This document shows, one piece after another, positions 1 through 7,902 of a stretch of DNA of 34,954 nucleotides. A program made the translations under genes and the position numbers. Below the pieces are notes generated by a model. That model was given only the letters and a program-made list of their open reading frames with translations, did not search any database and was not told the origin of the DNA. Source of the DNA: Geminicoccaceae bacterium (GTDB lineage Bacteria; Pseudomonadota; Alphaproteobacteria; Geminicoccales; Geminicoccaceae); assembly GCA_025054575.1 (NCBI GenBank), contig JANWZN010000014.1, positions 1 through 34,954 on the forward strand. The letters are read 5' to 3'. Position 1 is the first letter of the stretch, and every line of letters starts with the position of its first letter.

Positions 1-826
1 GCTCGAGGGCCATTGCCAGCCAGCGGAGCTGACTGTCGAGCCGGCCGGACGACCAGTCGTCCGAACTGCCCACCATCAAGCGCTCGACGAAGTCGTCGCT
101 CACGAGGATCGTGTAGAGGGCGAGGGCAGCTGTTGCGCCGAGCGAGGCCAGTCCCAGGCGGCGGAAAGCGCGGTGTCGTTCCGGATCGCTGGCGACGTCG
201 AGCAACAGGTAACAGCCGAAGGTGACCAGGGCCGTTCGCGTGCCGGTCAACAGCACCATCAAAAGCGCGAGCAGAGCCGCGCCGCCGAGCAAAATGCGAG
301 CGGGCGCGTCGGCTCGCTCGCGCATTCGGCCGAGCGTGGCGAGGAGGAAGATCAGGCACAGGCCGGTGTGCGAGACGAGCGAGCCGGAAAAGTCGATCCG
401 AACGAGATCGGCGCGGCCCCGCACGAAGACCTCGGGCATCGCGACGAGGCCGACGAAAGCCGTGGCGAGGACGTAGCCGGCGAGCAAACGCCAAACGAGC
501 AGCGCGACCTCGACCGTTGCCAAAGCGGCCGTCAGGAGCGGGGCGGCGAGGAAGACGAGCAACAGCAGCGCGATTCTGTAGTCGCTCGGATCGACCTCGC
601 CGGCGAGCCCGTCGGTCACCACGATGGCCGTGAGCATGAGGGCCAAGAGGATCGGCACCGTCGGCTCGCGCGCCGGGAACCGCGGACTGCGCACCGCCGC
701 CCCCGTCAAGAGTGCCGCCAGCGCCACGAGAAAGGCCGCGGTTCGCAGCCCCTCGAGGCCGAGCAGACGCGCCGCCTCCGAGGACAGGAAAGCAAACGCC
801 AGCACGGCGCCCAACAGCGAGCTCAC
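1..826 (-). CDS. O-antigen ligase / polysaccharide polymerase-like membrane protein (partial, C-terminus off window)
   Basis: The leftward frame is open from about 826 to the window edge, about 275 codons, so the C-terminus is missing. The translation is strongly hydrophobic, with at least six likely membrane segments. It contains a GTRTALVTF stretch followed by a loop with SSGRLDSQLRW, which resembles the Wzy_C/WaaL O-antigen ligase core and its periplasmic Arg-rich loop. Such proteins join or polymerise lipid-linked glycans at the periplasmic face of the inner membrane. I chose GTG at 826 because GGAGG lies 4 bases upstream; an in-frame GTG at 856 is an alternative. It diverges from a glycosyltransferase unit at 869, which supports a polysaccharide role. 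The exact substrate cannot be read. Confidence 0.72.
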   Translation of the reverse strand, partial: MSSLLGAVLAFAFLSSEAARLLGLEGLRTAAFLVALAALLTGAAVRSPRFPAREPTVPILLALMLTAIVVTDGLAGEVDPSDYRIALLLLVFLAAPLLTAALATVEVALLVWRLLAGYVLATAFVGLVAMPEVFVRGRADLVRIDFSGSLVSHTGLCLIFLLATLGRMRERADAPARILLGGAALLALLMVLLTGTRTALVTFGCYLLLDVASDPERHRAFRRLGLASLGATAALALYTILVSDDFVERLMVGSSDDWSSGRLDSQLRWLAMALE

Positions 827-868
827 CCGGCCTCCGCCTTGCCGACCCGTTGCCACGAACTTCAACTT

Positions 869-1567
869 ATGATTGAAAATCGCTCGCGTCGAGACGGTTC
901 GACGAGGCCGGCCTTGTCGGTGCCGAAGGTCAAGGAATTCCCGATCGCGCCGCGACGGCCCTGGCTCGCGGCGATGCTGCAGAGCTGCCCCGTGATCCTC
1001 GCGATCAACTGGGTCTGCCAGGGCGTGCGCGGCATGGACCGCGGCGAGCTCGCCTTCCGGCTCGGTCTCGAGCTCGTGCTGGCGCTCGCTCTCGCGCCCG
1101 TGTTGGGCGCCCTCCCGGCGCTCCTCGCCGCCCACAGCTTCAACTTCACATTCAACGGCCAACTCTGGGTCTGCGCGCGCTATTGTCGGCCGTGGCGCCG
1201 CGATCCGGCCGCGCTCGACCGTTTTCTCGAGCGGGTCGCAGCCGAGCTGCGCAGCCTCCCGTGGCTCGCGGAAGCAGTCTGCATCGGATCGCGCGGCGCG
1301 CGCCCCGCAGCTGCCGGCCCGCGCTCGGACATCGACCTGCGCCTGATCGCGCCGCGAGGCTTCCTCGGATGGCTGCGGGTCAATCTCCTGCTGCTCGAGC
1401 TGCGTACGCGGGCGCTTCTCGGCCTGATCCCGCTCGACCTCTACGCCTACGACGACCCGATCTCGCTCGACCGTTTCCGGCAGGACGAGCCGCTGCTCGT
1501 CATCCTCGATCGCCACGGGCGGATCGCGCAGCGCTACGCGCATCGCAGGCTGGTGCCGTTCCCGTGA
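869..1567 (+). CDS. Membrane-anchored nucleotidyltransferase-fold protein
   Basis: This 232-residue protein has two hydrophobic stretches (about residues 31-50 and 60-88), then a conserved-looking AHSFNFTFNGQ segment. The C-terminal domain looks like a polymerase-beta-type nucleotidyltransferase: Gly140-Ser141, then Asp154 and Asp156 in SDIDLR, and a possible third acidic residue at Asp190 in PLDLYAY. This GS...DxD...D pattern is that of MNT/DNA polymerase beta superfamily enzymes, which transfer a nucleotide to a small molecule, protein or RNA. The start is the ATG at 869. Its stop overlaps the GTG of the next gene (GTGA), so it is probably translationally coupled to the PssD/PssE-like pair. 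Its acceptor is unknown; a role in glycan or glycolipid modification is inferred from context. Confidence 0.68.
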   Translation: MIENRSRRDGSTRPALSVPKVKEFPIAPRRPWLAAMLQSCPVILAINWVCQGVRGMDRGELAFRLGLELVLALALAPVLGALPALLAAHSFNFTFNGQLWVCARYCRPWRRDPAALDRFLERVAAELRSLPWLAEAVCIGSRGARPAAAGPRSDIDLRLIAPRGFLGWLRVNLLLLELRTRALLGLIPLDLYAYDDPISLDRFRQDEPLLVILDRHGRIAQRYAHRRLVPFP

Positions 1568-2034
1568 ACCGGATCCGACACGTCGAGCGACGACGCACCT
1601 GCCTCGCCTACTCGCCGGGTGGGCATCTCAGCGAACTCGAGCGGGCGTTGGAAGGGATCGACTTCCCCGATTGCTTCCACGTCACCTTCGGCGGCGGCCG
1701 GCCCACCCGCCTGCCGGCCCGGCGTGTCTACAGCCTGTGCCATCCGCGACGCTCGATAGCGCGGACCCTCCTCAACGCCTTCCAAGCCCTGCTCCTGCTC
1801 GCGCTCGAGCGACCGCGGCTCGTGATCTCGACCGGTGCCGACGTCGCCGTCCCGTGTGTCGTCCTCTCCAAGCTGGTCGGTGCGCGCGTGGTGTACATCG
1901 AGACGGCGGCTGCGCTCGAGGGGTCGTTGTCGGGTCGCATCTGCTACCGCGTCGCCGACTTGTTCGTGGCGCAGTGGCCCGAGCAGCGCGCGGTCTATCC
2001 GCGGGCGGTGATCGCGAGCGGTCCTTTGTTGTGA
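1564..2034 (+). CDS. PssD/Alg14-like glycosyltransferase membrane subunit
   Basis: The protein has 156 residues and starts with GTG inside the preceding stop codon (GTGA). The N-terminal YSPGGHLSEL (Gly-Gly-His at 19-21) is the glycine-rich loop of Alg14/PssD proteins, and a hydrophobic helix is followed by ISTGADVAVPCVVLSKLVGA. Alg14-type subunits anchor a separate catalytic Alg13-type subunit to the cytoplasmic face of the membrane and help form the sugar-nucleotide and acceptor sites. Length fits a stand-alone subunit (about 150-200 residues). The downstream gene encodes the Alg13/PssE partner, again with a GTGA overlap. The likely role is adding a sugar (often glucuronic acid or GlcNAc in known pairs) to a lipid-linked exopolysaccharide intermediate; the actual sugar is not determinable. 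Confidence 0.85.
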   Translation: MNRIRHVERRRTCLAYSPGGHLSELERALEGIDFPDCFHVTFGGGRPTRLPARRVYSLCHPRRSIARTLLNAFQALLLLALERPRLVISTGADVAVPCVVLSKLVGARVVYIETAAALEGSLSGRICYRVADLFVAQWPEQRAVYPRAVIASGPLL

Positions 2035-2570
2035 CGAACCGTTCGATCCTCGTCGCGGTCGGGACGTTCAAGGACGGCTTCGACGCGCTCGTGGCCGCAG
2101 CGGACGAGGCGGCCGAGCGGCTCGGCCTCGAGGGGTTCGCCCAGATCGGCGGCTCGCGCGTCGTCCCTCGACGCCTGCTCTGGGCACGCTGGCTGCCTCC
2201 CGATGTGCTCGTCGAGCGCATCCGGGCGGCGCGGGTGGTGGTGGTTCACGGCGGCGTCGGCCTCTTGGGCGAGGCGATGCGTGCGGGCCGTCCGATCGTC
2301 GCGGTGCCGCGCCGCGGGCCCACCACCGCCGTCAACCCGGCCGGCGATCAGCTTCGCTTTCTCCGGCGTTTGGCCGAGCGCTACCCGATCGTCTTGTGCG
2401 AAGACCCGCAGCGAATCGCGACTGCGATCGAGACCGCTCTCGCGGGACCTTCGAGCATCCTCTACCCGCTCGGCAGCGACGTTCCCGAGATCGTCGCAGC
2501 TTATCTGCGCGGTCGTTCGCTGATGGCCGAGTTCGCTCGGTCGGCACCGACGCGGCCGCCGAGCCGGTAG
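2031..2570 (+). CDS. PssE/Alg13-like glycosyltransferase catalytic subunit
   Basis: This 179-residue protein resembles the C-terminal half of GT28 glycosyltransferases. VAVGTF opens the first strand, VVVHGGVGLLGEAMRAGRP (His73) matches the UDP-sugar-binding loop, and VPRRGP...NPAGDQLRFLRRL matches the GDxQ-type donor contact. Alg13/PssE proteins are catalytic only when paired with Alg14/PssD, which is encoded immediately upstream and overlaps by 4 bases. The GTG at 2031 was chosen for that overlap. The last 70 bases run antisense to the 3' end of flhB, an unusually long convergent overlap. The N-terminal EPS cluster probably ends here. Confidence 0.85.
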   Translation: MTNRSILVAVGTFKDGFDALVAAADEAAERLGLEGFAQIGGSRVVPRRLLWARWLPPDVLVERIRAARVVVVHGGVGLLGEAMRAGRPIVAVPRRGPTTAVNPAGDQLRFLRRLAERYPIVLCEDPQRIATAIETALAGPSSILYPLGSDVPEIVAAYLRGRSLMAEFARSAPTRPPSR

Positions 2571-3613
2571 ACGTAGGCGATCAACTCGGCGACGGCCTGA
2601 TAGTGCGCGGGCGGGATCGTGTCGCCGGGCTCGAGCGCGGCATAGAGCGCCCGAGCGAGGGGCGGATTTTCGACCACCGGCACGTTGTGGCTCCGCGCGA
2701 TCTCGCGGATCTTGAGCGCGATTTGATCGACACCCTTGGCGACCAACTTCGGCGCCGCCATCCTCGCGCCATCGTAACGCAACGCGACCGCATAATGGGT
2801 CGGGTTCGTAACCACGACGGTTGCTTTGGGGACCTCGGCCATCATTCGGCGTCGCGCCCGCTCCATGCGGAGCTGACGCAGGCGATGCTTGACGATCGGG
2901 TCACCTTCGCTCTCGCGCAATTCCTCCTTGACCTCTTGGCGTGTCATACGCAACTGGCGGCGGTGCTGGTGGCGTTGCCAGATCCAGTCGAGTGCAGCGA
3001 GCCCGACCAAGGCCAGCAGCACGCCGCCCGTAAGTCGCATCGTATGGTCGAGAAGCCGATCCGCAAGCCCGATCGGCGAGAGCCAGGTGTAGTTCGCGAG
3101 CTCGCTCGATAGCCCACGGAAGAGGAAATATCCGATGCCGAGAACGAGGCCGAGCTTGACGAGACTCTTGGCGAGCTCGACGAGCGTAGACGACGAGAAA
3201 AGGCGACGCAGGCCAGCAATCGGCGAAATCCGCTCGAGCTTGGGAGCGAGCGGCGTCACGCTGAAGACGACGGCATGCTGAAGCAACGGTCCCGCGAGAC
3301 CGGCGAGGAGCAGACCGGCGAGCCAGGGTGCCAGCGCCAACGCTGTCTCGCCGAGCGCCGACGCGAAGCGGGTCGCGGGATCGAAACCGAGCCCCGTCGG
3401 CTCACCGGCATCGGCCAGCAGCCGTCGCAGGGCACCCACAACCTGCTGCGTGCTCCAGGGACCAGCCGCGACCAACAGGAGGAGGGCGCTGCCGAGGACC
3501 AGCACGTGGCCGACCTCGCGCGAACTCGCGACCTGACCGCGTTCGCGCGCCTGCTCGAGCCGTCGTTGCGATGGTTCTTCGGTCCGATCGGCCTCGTCGC
3601 GTTCCTCGGCCAC
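2501..3613 (-). CDS. flhB: Flagellar export protein FlhB
   Basis: FlhB is an inner-membrane component of the flagellar type III export gate whose cytoplasmic domain switches export from rod/hook to filament substrates. The 370-residue length is normal. The hydrophilic N-terminus contains EPSQRRLEQARERGQVASSRE, typical of the family, followed by four hydrophobic segments. The autocleavage motif NPTH lies at about residues 270-273, with the following KLVAKGVDQIALKIREIA and VVENPPLARALY as expected. The start is a GTG six bases after the fliR stop. It is the last gene of the flgB-flgC-fliE-fliQ-fliR-flhB run. The 3' end overlaps the PssE-like gene on the other strand. Confidence 0.97.
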   Translation of the reverse strand: MAEERDEADRTEEPSQRRLEQARERGQVASSREVGHVLVLGSALLLLVAAGPWSTQQVVGALRRLLADAGEPTGLGFDPATRFASALGETALALAPWLAGLLLAGLAGPLLQHAVVFSVTPLAPKLERISPIAGLRRLFSSSTLVELAKSLVKLGLVLGIGYFLFRGLSSELANYTWLSPIGLADRLLDHTMRLTGGVLLALVGLAALDWIWQRHQHRRQLRMTRQEVKEELRESEGDPIVKHRLRQLRMERARRRMMAEVPKATVVVTNPTHYAVALRYDGARMAAPKLVAKGVDQIALKIREIARSHNVPVVENPPLARALYAALEPGDTIPPAHYQAVAELIAYVYRLGGRVGADRANSAISERPRR

Positions 3614-3619
3614 CGCGGG

Positions 3620-4381
3620 TCACCCGGCCAGCCAGAGGGAGGTTCGATCGAGGAAGCGGAGGGCGATCGCCAAGCCCCCGGCCAAGCCGATGGCGAGCAC
3701 GGCGAGTGCCAAAATCAGCTGCAGCGGAAGTGCGACGAACAGGACCTGGAGGCTCGGGACCAGCCGAGCCAGGAGACCGAGCGCGAGATTGGCGAGAAAG
3801 GCGGCCAACAGCAGGGGCGCGGCGATCGCGAGGCCGGTTGCGAGCGCGGCGCTCCCGAGCCGCGTCGCGAGCTCGACGAGATCGCCCAGCGGCAACGGCC
3901 CACCCGCCGGCAGCGTCCCGTAGCCCTCGACGATCCGGCCCAACAGGACGTGATGCCCGTCGGTGGCGAAAAGCAGGACGAGAAACAAGATCGACAGGAA
4001 CGCGCCCGGAACGGTTCCTTGGGTGGCCTCGGAGGGGTCGAAATACGCGGCCGCAGCGAGCCCGGACTGCAGCGCCACGATCGACCCCGCGACGTGAAGG
4101 GCGGCGAGGGCGAGGCGAACGAGGGAGCCGATCGCGAGGCCCAGCACGACTTCGCCGGCGACCAACGCCACCCAGGCGGGCGGGCTCGTCGGTGGCGCGG
4201 GCAGCCGATCGCCCAAGGCTTGCGCCGCGAGCACGCTCGTGAGCAGCGAAACCCAGAGCCGCAAGCGCGGATCGACATAGCTCTCGCCGAAGCCGGGCAA
4301 GAGCATCACGATCGCGGCCAGTCGCGCGAACACGAGGAGGACGGCGAACAGCTCGTTCGCCAGGAGGTCGGTCGGGCTCAC
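3620..4381 (-). CDS. fliR: Flagellar export protein FliR
   Basis: FliR is part of the FliPQR export gate at the base of the flagellar motor. The protein has 253 residues with several hydrophobic helices, and contains LLPGFGESYVDPRLRLWVSLLTS near the N-terminus and AAYFDPSEATQGTVPGAFLSILFLVLLFATDGHH centrally, both characteristic of FliR. The start is a GTG. It lies between fliQ (gap 40 bases) and flhB (gap 6 bases), the usual order for these three gate genes. It is likely cotranscribed with the upstream rod genes. FliP, the third gate protein, is not in the window. Confidence 0.96.
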   Translation of the reverse strand: MSPTDLLANELFAVLLVFARLAAIVMLLPGFGESYVDPRLRLWVSLLTSVLAAQALGDRLPAPPTSPPAWVALVAGEVVLGLAIGSLVRLALAALHVAGSIVALQSGLAAAAYFDPSEATQGTVPGAFLSILFLVLLFATDGHHVLLGRIVEGYGTLPAGGPLPLGDLVELATRLGSAALATGLAIAAPLLLAAFLANLALGLLARLVPSLQVLFVALPLQLILALAVLAIGLAGGLAIALRFLDRTSLWLAG

Positions 4382-4421
4382 CGCCGAGGATCCGAGGCGA
4401 TGCAGGTGGGGCCGCGGTCGA

Positions 4422-4697
4422 TCACGGCCCGTCGGCCAGACCCGCGATCCGGCCGAACAGCCCGTGGGTGAAGCCGCGGAGCACCTCCAGGGTCCAGGGC
4501 ATGGTGACCACGAGCGTCAGCGCGACACCGAGGATCTTGGGGACGAACGCCACCGTTGCTTCCTGGACCTGGGTGAGCGCCTGAAGAACGGCGATCGAGA
4601 GACCGACGAGGAGGGCGGCGACCATACCGGGGGCGCCGATCAGGATCATCACCCAGATCGCTTCGCGGCCGATGGCGAGGATCTGCTCCGCGCTCAT
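4422..4697 (-). CDS. fliQ: Flagellar export protein FliQ
   Basis: FliQ is a small two-helix membrane subunit of the FliPQR gate. The 91-residue length matches the family (about 89). The translation has two hydrophobic helices with GAPGMVAALLVGLSIAVLQALTQVQEATVAFVPKILG in between, containing the hallmark ALTQVQEATVAFVPK. It begins with ATG nine bases after the fliE stop codon. Position between fliE and fliR supports the assignment. Confidence 0.96.
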   Translation of the reverse strand: MSAEQILAIGREAIWVMILIGAPGMVAALLVGLSIAVLQALTQVQEATVAFVPKILGVALTLVVTMPWTLEVLRGFTHGLFGRIAGLADGP

Positions 4698-4706
4698 CGG
4701 GCTCGC

Positions 4707-5018
4707 TCACACCGGCATCCGAACGATCTCTTGGTAGGCGGCCAGAATCCGATCGCGAACCGCTACCACCTTCTGGAGGGAAAGCTCGGCTGCGCTCACG
4801 GCCTCGACCACCTCTTGCGTGCTGGCGGCACCGGTCAGTCCGGCGACCGCGGTCGCCTCGCTCCGTCGCAAGACATCGCGCGTCGCCGCGAGCTCGTTGC
4901 GAACGAGATCGGCGAAACTCGACGGGTTCGCCCCTTGGCTTTCCGAGCTCGGCTCGGCGCGGCCCTGCAGGGCGGCTGCGGTGTAGGCGGCGAGCGCCCG
5001 ACCGGGAATCGTCTTCAT
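4707..5018 (-). CDS. fliE: Flagellar hook-basal body protein FliE
   Basis: FliE joins the MS ring to the proximal rod. The C-terminal half has SFADLVRNELAATRDVLRRSEATAVAG and the AELSLQKVVAVRDRILAAYQEIVRMPV tail typical of FliE. I chose the ATG at 5018, giving 103 residues (family about 104), because GGAG lies 8 bases upstream. A TTG at 5051 would add 11 residues and overlap flgC but has no conserved sequence. It is exported by the type III system and has no cleaved signal peptide. It follows flgC by 29 bases. Confidence 0.94.
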   Translation of the reverse strand: MKTIPGRALAAYTAAALQGRAEPSSESQGANPSSFADLVRNELAATRDVLRRSEATAVAGLTGAASTQEVVEAVSAAELSLQKVVAVRDRILAAYQEIVRMPV

Positions 5019-5047
5019 GTGCGTGCTCCGCGGGTTGGCTGTCGGGA

Positions 5048-5455
5048 TCAACGGAGGATGTCGAGGGTGCGCTGGATCATGCCGCGAGCCATCTGCATGG
5101 CGTTCAAGTTCGCCTCGTACGAGCGTTGCGCCTCGCGCATGTCGACGAGCTCGATCAGCGGGTTCACGTTCGGGAAGCGGACATAGCCGGCGGCATCGGC
5201 GGCCGGGTGGCCGGGTAGGTAGCGCAAGGGCAGCTCGCTGCGATCGGTCCCGTAGCGGCGGATCTCGACCAGCGTAGCGCCACTGCTCCGATCGCGCCGG
5301 CCGGTCACCTCGATGGTCTTGCGTCGGTACGGTTCACCTCCTGGCGTGCGGGCGGTGGATTCCGCGTTCGCCAGGTTCTCGGCGACCACTCGAAGCCGTG
5401 CGGATTGCACCTTCATCCCGGTGCTCGCCACGCGCATTGCCGTCTCGAGATTCAT
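5048..5455 (-). CDS. flgC: Flagellar proximal rod protein FlgC
   Basis: FlgC is a proximal rod subunit. The 135-residue protein starts MNLETAMRVASTGMKVQSARLRVVAENLANAEST, the conserved N-terminal rod/hook motif with the ANxxT pattern. It ends with YVRFPNVNPLIELVDMREAQRSYEANLNAMQMARGMIQRTLDILR, matching the FlgC C-terminal helix. A GAGGAG ribosome site lies just upstream of the ATG. It is preceded by flgB with a 72-base gap and followed by fliE. Confidence 0.97.
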   Translation of the reverse strand: MNLETAMRVASTGMKVQSARLRVVAENLANAESTARTPGGEPYRRKTIEVTGRRDRSSGATLVEIRRYGTDRSELPLRYLPGHPAADAAGYVRFPNVNPLIELVDMREAQRSYEANLNAMQMARGMIQRTLDILR

Positions 5456-5527
5456 GATCTTGGGCTCCTCGACGATGCTCGCTGGTTCGGCTCAAGGTTC
5501 GGCCGACCGACGTCGACCGCGTCCCTC

Positions 5528-5941
5528 TCAGCCGGTGGCGGTGCCCAGCGCGGTCTTGAGCAGGGCGATGTGACGACCGTAGAGGCTCGTGGCCAGCTGA
5601 TGATCGAGCTGGGTCCGGGCGAGCTTCTCCACCTGCTCCTCCAAGACGACCGCGTTGCCCGAGGGTGCGATTTCGTAAGCCCCGGTTCGCTTGGCCGCCG
5701 GATCCACCCCGGGAGCCGGTGCGCGGCCGGAAAGATGGCGTGCGTTCGTGCGCGACAGGCCGGGAAAAGGCACCGGCTCGCTCCGGCCCAGCGTCTGCTC
5801 GAACGGCACCAGATCGAGCGGCCGGTAGCCGGGGGTGTCGGCGTTGGCGATGTTCTGCGCGAGCACGCCGTGTCGGCTGCCGAGCCACGCCGCGCGTCTC
5901 GACAGCAGCGCGAACAGGGAGGAATGGACCGCCAGACTCAT
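5528..5941 (-). CDS. flgB: Flagellar proximal rod protein FlgB
   Basis: FlgB is a proximal rod subunit and is the first gene of this leftward operon. The 137-residue translation has RHGVLAQNIANADTPGYRPLD, the standard FlgB signature (NIANADTPGYKxxD), and a C-terminal helix including NAVVLEEQVEKLARTQLDHQLATSLYGRHIALLKTALG. GGAGAG precedes the ATG by about 6 bases. A CtrA-like TTGA-N7-TTAAC element is centred about 60 bases upstream of the start, suggesting cell-cycle/motility control of the operon. It diverges from csrA. Confidence 0.96.
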   Translation of the reverse strand: MSLAVHSSLFALLSRRAAWLGSRHGVLAQNIANADTPGYRPLDLVPFEQTLGRSEPVPFPGLSRTNARHLSGRAPAPGVDPAAKRTGAYEIAPSGNAVVLEEQVEKLARTQLDHQLATSLYGRHIALLKTALGTATG

Positions 5942-5993
5942 GGCTCTCTCCGCGGACGGTAACCGCTCTGGTTGCCAATCTAACCGGTGAGGG

Positions 5994-6009
5994 TTAACAA
6001 AACCTCAAC
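5994..6009 (-). promoter_or_regulatory. CtrA-like binding site upstream of flgB
   Basis: Read leftward, the sequence is TTGAGGTTTTGTTAAC, i.e. TTGA-N7-TTAAC. The CtrA consensus in alphaproteobacteria is TTAA-N7-TTAAC, so there is one mismatch in the first half-site. It lies 53-68 bases upstream of the flgB start, within the 121-base flgB/csrA divergent region. An adjacent TAACC-N6-GGTTA inverted repeat (about 5981-5996) overlaps it. Known CtrA control of flagellar operons supports the call, but no CtrA gene is in the window. Confidence 0.5.
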
Positions 6010-6062
6010 GCCGGCGAGCCTGCGCGCGCCGCGGTTCCCATGCTCGAAAGGGGTCGCGCCGC

Positions 6063-6317
6063 ATGCTCTATCTGACCCGCCGCGAAGGCGAGGCCGTGAT
6101 CATCAACAACGAAATCACCGTGCGCGTGGTCGAGCTGCGCGGGCGCACGGTCAAACTCGGCCTCACCTTCCCACGCGGCGCATCGGTGCTGCGCGAGGAA
6201 GTCTTTCTGCAGATCCGCTCGGCGAACGAGGCCGCCTCCCGCTCGGCGGCCGCACTCGATCCCCAATCGGAGGGAGAGACCGAGACCGGAGCACCGGCTG
6301 GAGCGCGCGAGCCGTGA
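6063..6317 (+). CDS. csrA: Carbon storage regulator CsrA/RsmA-like RNA-binding protein
   Basis: CsrA is a small dimeric protein that binds GGA motifs in mRNA leaders. This one has 84 residues: the first 55 align well to CsrA ([20 protein letters not shown], then REEVFLQI), with Leu4, Arg6, Arg7 and the key RNA-binding Arg44 all present. The last 30 residues form an acidic, Ala/Glu-rich tail, longer than in E. coli (61 residues). It diverges from the flagellar operon, as is common for csrA genes linked to flagellin or motility control. Its stop codon overlaps the GTG of purE, so purE-purK translation may be coupled to it. Confidence 0.93.
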   Translation: MLYLTRREGEAVIINNEITVRVVELRGRTVKLGLTFPRGASVLREEVFLQIRSANEAASRSAAALDPQSEGETETGAPAGAREP

Positions 6318-6826
6318 GCGAAGGCCGAGCCCGCGTCGCCGTGGTCATGGGGAGCCGCTCGGATTGGGCGACCATGCGTCGCGCTTCGGAGATCCTGGAG
6401 CGGCTGCAGGTGCCGCATCTGGTTCGTGTGGTTTCGGCGCATCGCACGCCGGAGCGGCTCTACGCCTTCGCCCGGACCGCGAGCGAACGGGGCCTCGAGG
6501 TGATCGTGGCGGGTGCCGGCGGCGCGGCGCATCTGCCGGGCATGATCGCGTCCTTGACGACGCTGCCGGTGCTCGGGGTGCCGATCCAGAGTCGGGCCTT
6601 GAACGGCCTCGACAGCTTGCTGTCGATCGTCCAGATGCCGGCCGGGGTCCCGGTCGGCACGCTCGCGATCGGCGAGGCGGGGGCGACCAATGCGGCGCTT
6701 CTCGCTGCAGCGATCCTGGCGCTGCGCGATCCCGAGCTCGCCGCTCGGCTCGCGGCCTTCCGCGCCCAACAGACGGCGTCGGTCGCCGAGCATCCGGAGG
6801 AGACCGAGCCCGGAGAGCATGCGTGA
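6314..6826 (+). CDS. purE: N5-carboxyaminoimidazole ribonucleotide mutase PurE (class I)
   Basis: PurE converts N5-CAIR to CAIR in purine biosynthesis. The translation of 170 residues has [12 protein letters not shown] (with the phosphate/carboxylate-binding Ser-Asp), [32 protein letters not shown] and [19 protein letters not shown], all class I PurE signatures. The GTG at 6314 overlaps the csrA stop by 4 bases. Its own stop overlaps the purK GTG by 4 bases. PurE and PurK act in sequence, so purEK pairing is normal; the upstream csrA is the unusual part. Confidence 0.97.
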   Translation: MSEGRARVAVVMGSRSDWATMRRASEILERLQVPHLVRVVSAHRTPERLYAFARTASERGLEVIVAGAGGAAHLPGMIASLTTLPVLGVPIQSRALNGLDSLLSIVQMPAGVPVGTLAIGEAGATNAALLAAAILALRDPELAARLAAFRAQQTASVAEHPEETEPGEHA

Positions 6827-7902
6827 TCGCCCCCGGTGCCACGATCGGGATCCTGGGTGGCGGCCAGCTCGGGCGGATGACGGCGCTCGCCGCGGCCGAC
6901 CTCGGCTATGCCTGCCACGTCTACGCCCCGGAGCCGGACAGCCCGGCCTTCGCCGTCGCCCGTTCGACCTGCGCCGCCTGGGACGATCTCGAAGCGCTCG
7001 ACCAGTTCGCCCGGTCGGTGGCGGTCGTGACGCTCGAGTTCGAGAACGTGCCGGTGTTCGCGCTCGAACGGCTCGCCCGGCGCGTTCCCGTCCGACCGGG
7101 CCCGTCGGTGCTCGCCGTCACCCAGGACCGCTTGGCCGAAAAGGAGTTTCTGCGAACCAACGGCTTCCCGTTGGCTCCCTATCGCGGCGTCGATTCGGCC
7201 GAGGGGATCGGGCGCGCGCTGCGCGAGCTCGGCGGCCCGGGCGTCTTGAAGACCACCCGCCTCGGCTACGACGGTCGCGGCCAGAGGGTGATCGGGTCAC
7301 CGGAGGAGGTCGAGCCGGCGCTCGCCGCCCTCGGCACGCGTGCGCTCGTGCTCGAGGCGTTCGTCCCGTTCGAGCGCGAGATCTCGGTCGTCACCGCGCG
7401 CCGCGCCGACGGCGCCAGGGCCAGCTTCCCGCCGGTCGAGAACCGCCACGAGCATCACATCCTCAAGACCACGATCGCACCGGCACCGATCGCCGACGCG
7501 CTCGCGACCGAAGCGATGCGGCTCGCCGAGGCCATCGCGGAGCGGCTCGGGGTCGTGGGCCTCCTGGCCGTCGAGATGTTCGTCGTCTCCGGCGGCCGGT
7601 TGCTCGTCAACGAGCTCGCACCGCGGCCGCACAATTCCGGACACTGGACCCTGGACGCTTGCCCGGTGAGCCAGTTCCAGCAGCTCGTCCGTGCGATCTG
7701 CGATCTGCCCTTGGGCGATCCGACGCCGTTCGCCGGCGCCGTGATGGACAACCTCTTGGGCGAGGAGGTCGCGAGCTGGCCCGAGCTCCTGGCCGAGCCC
7801 GGCGCGCGCCTTCACCTCTACGGCAAGCGCGAGGTGCGGCCGGGCCGCAAGATGGGGCACGTCACCCGGCTGCGCCCGCTCGCGGGCGCGCTCATGCGAT
7901 GA
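6823..7902 (+). CDS. purK: N5-carboxyaminoimidazole ribonucleotide synthetase PurK
   Basis: PurK is an ATP-grasp enzyme that carboxylates AIR to N5-CAIR using ATP and bicarbonate. The 359-residue protein begins with [12 protein letters not shown], then has TLEFENVP, the ATP-grasp segment [14 protein letters not shown], and [21 protein letters not shown], followed by [15 protein letters not shown], the conserved metal/substrate-binding end of the domain. The GTG at 6823 overlaps the purE stop (GTGA). The 3' end overlaps by 11 bases with a convergent DUF465 gene. It completes the csrA-purE-purK unit. Confidence 0.97.
   Translation: MIAPGATIGILGGGQLGRMTALAAADLGYACHVYAPEPDSPAFAVARSTCAAWDDLEALDQFARSVAVVTLEFENVPVFALERLARRVPVRPGPSVLAVTQDRLAEKEFLRTNGFPLAPYRGVDSAEGIGRALRELGGPGVLKTTRLGYDGRGQRVIGSPEEVEPALAALGTRALVLEAFVPFEREISVVTARRADGARASFPPVENRHEHHILKTTIAPAPIADALATEAMRLAEAIAERLGVVGLLAVEMFVVSGGRLLVNELAPRPHNSGHWTLDACPVSQFQQLVRAICDLPLGDPTPFAGAVMDNLLGEEVASWPELLAEPGARLHLYGKREVRPGRKMGHVTRLRPLAGALMR

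Noticed and set aside
173-868. Long rightward open frame continuous with the nucleotidyltransferase
   Set aside because: It is antisense to the O-antigen ligase-like gene, is Arg/Glu/Gln-rich without motifs, and the recognisable protein starts at 869.
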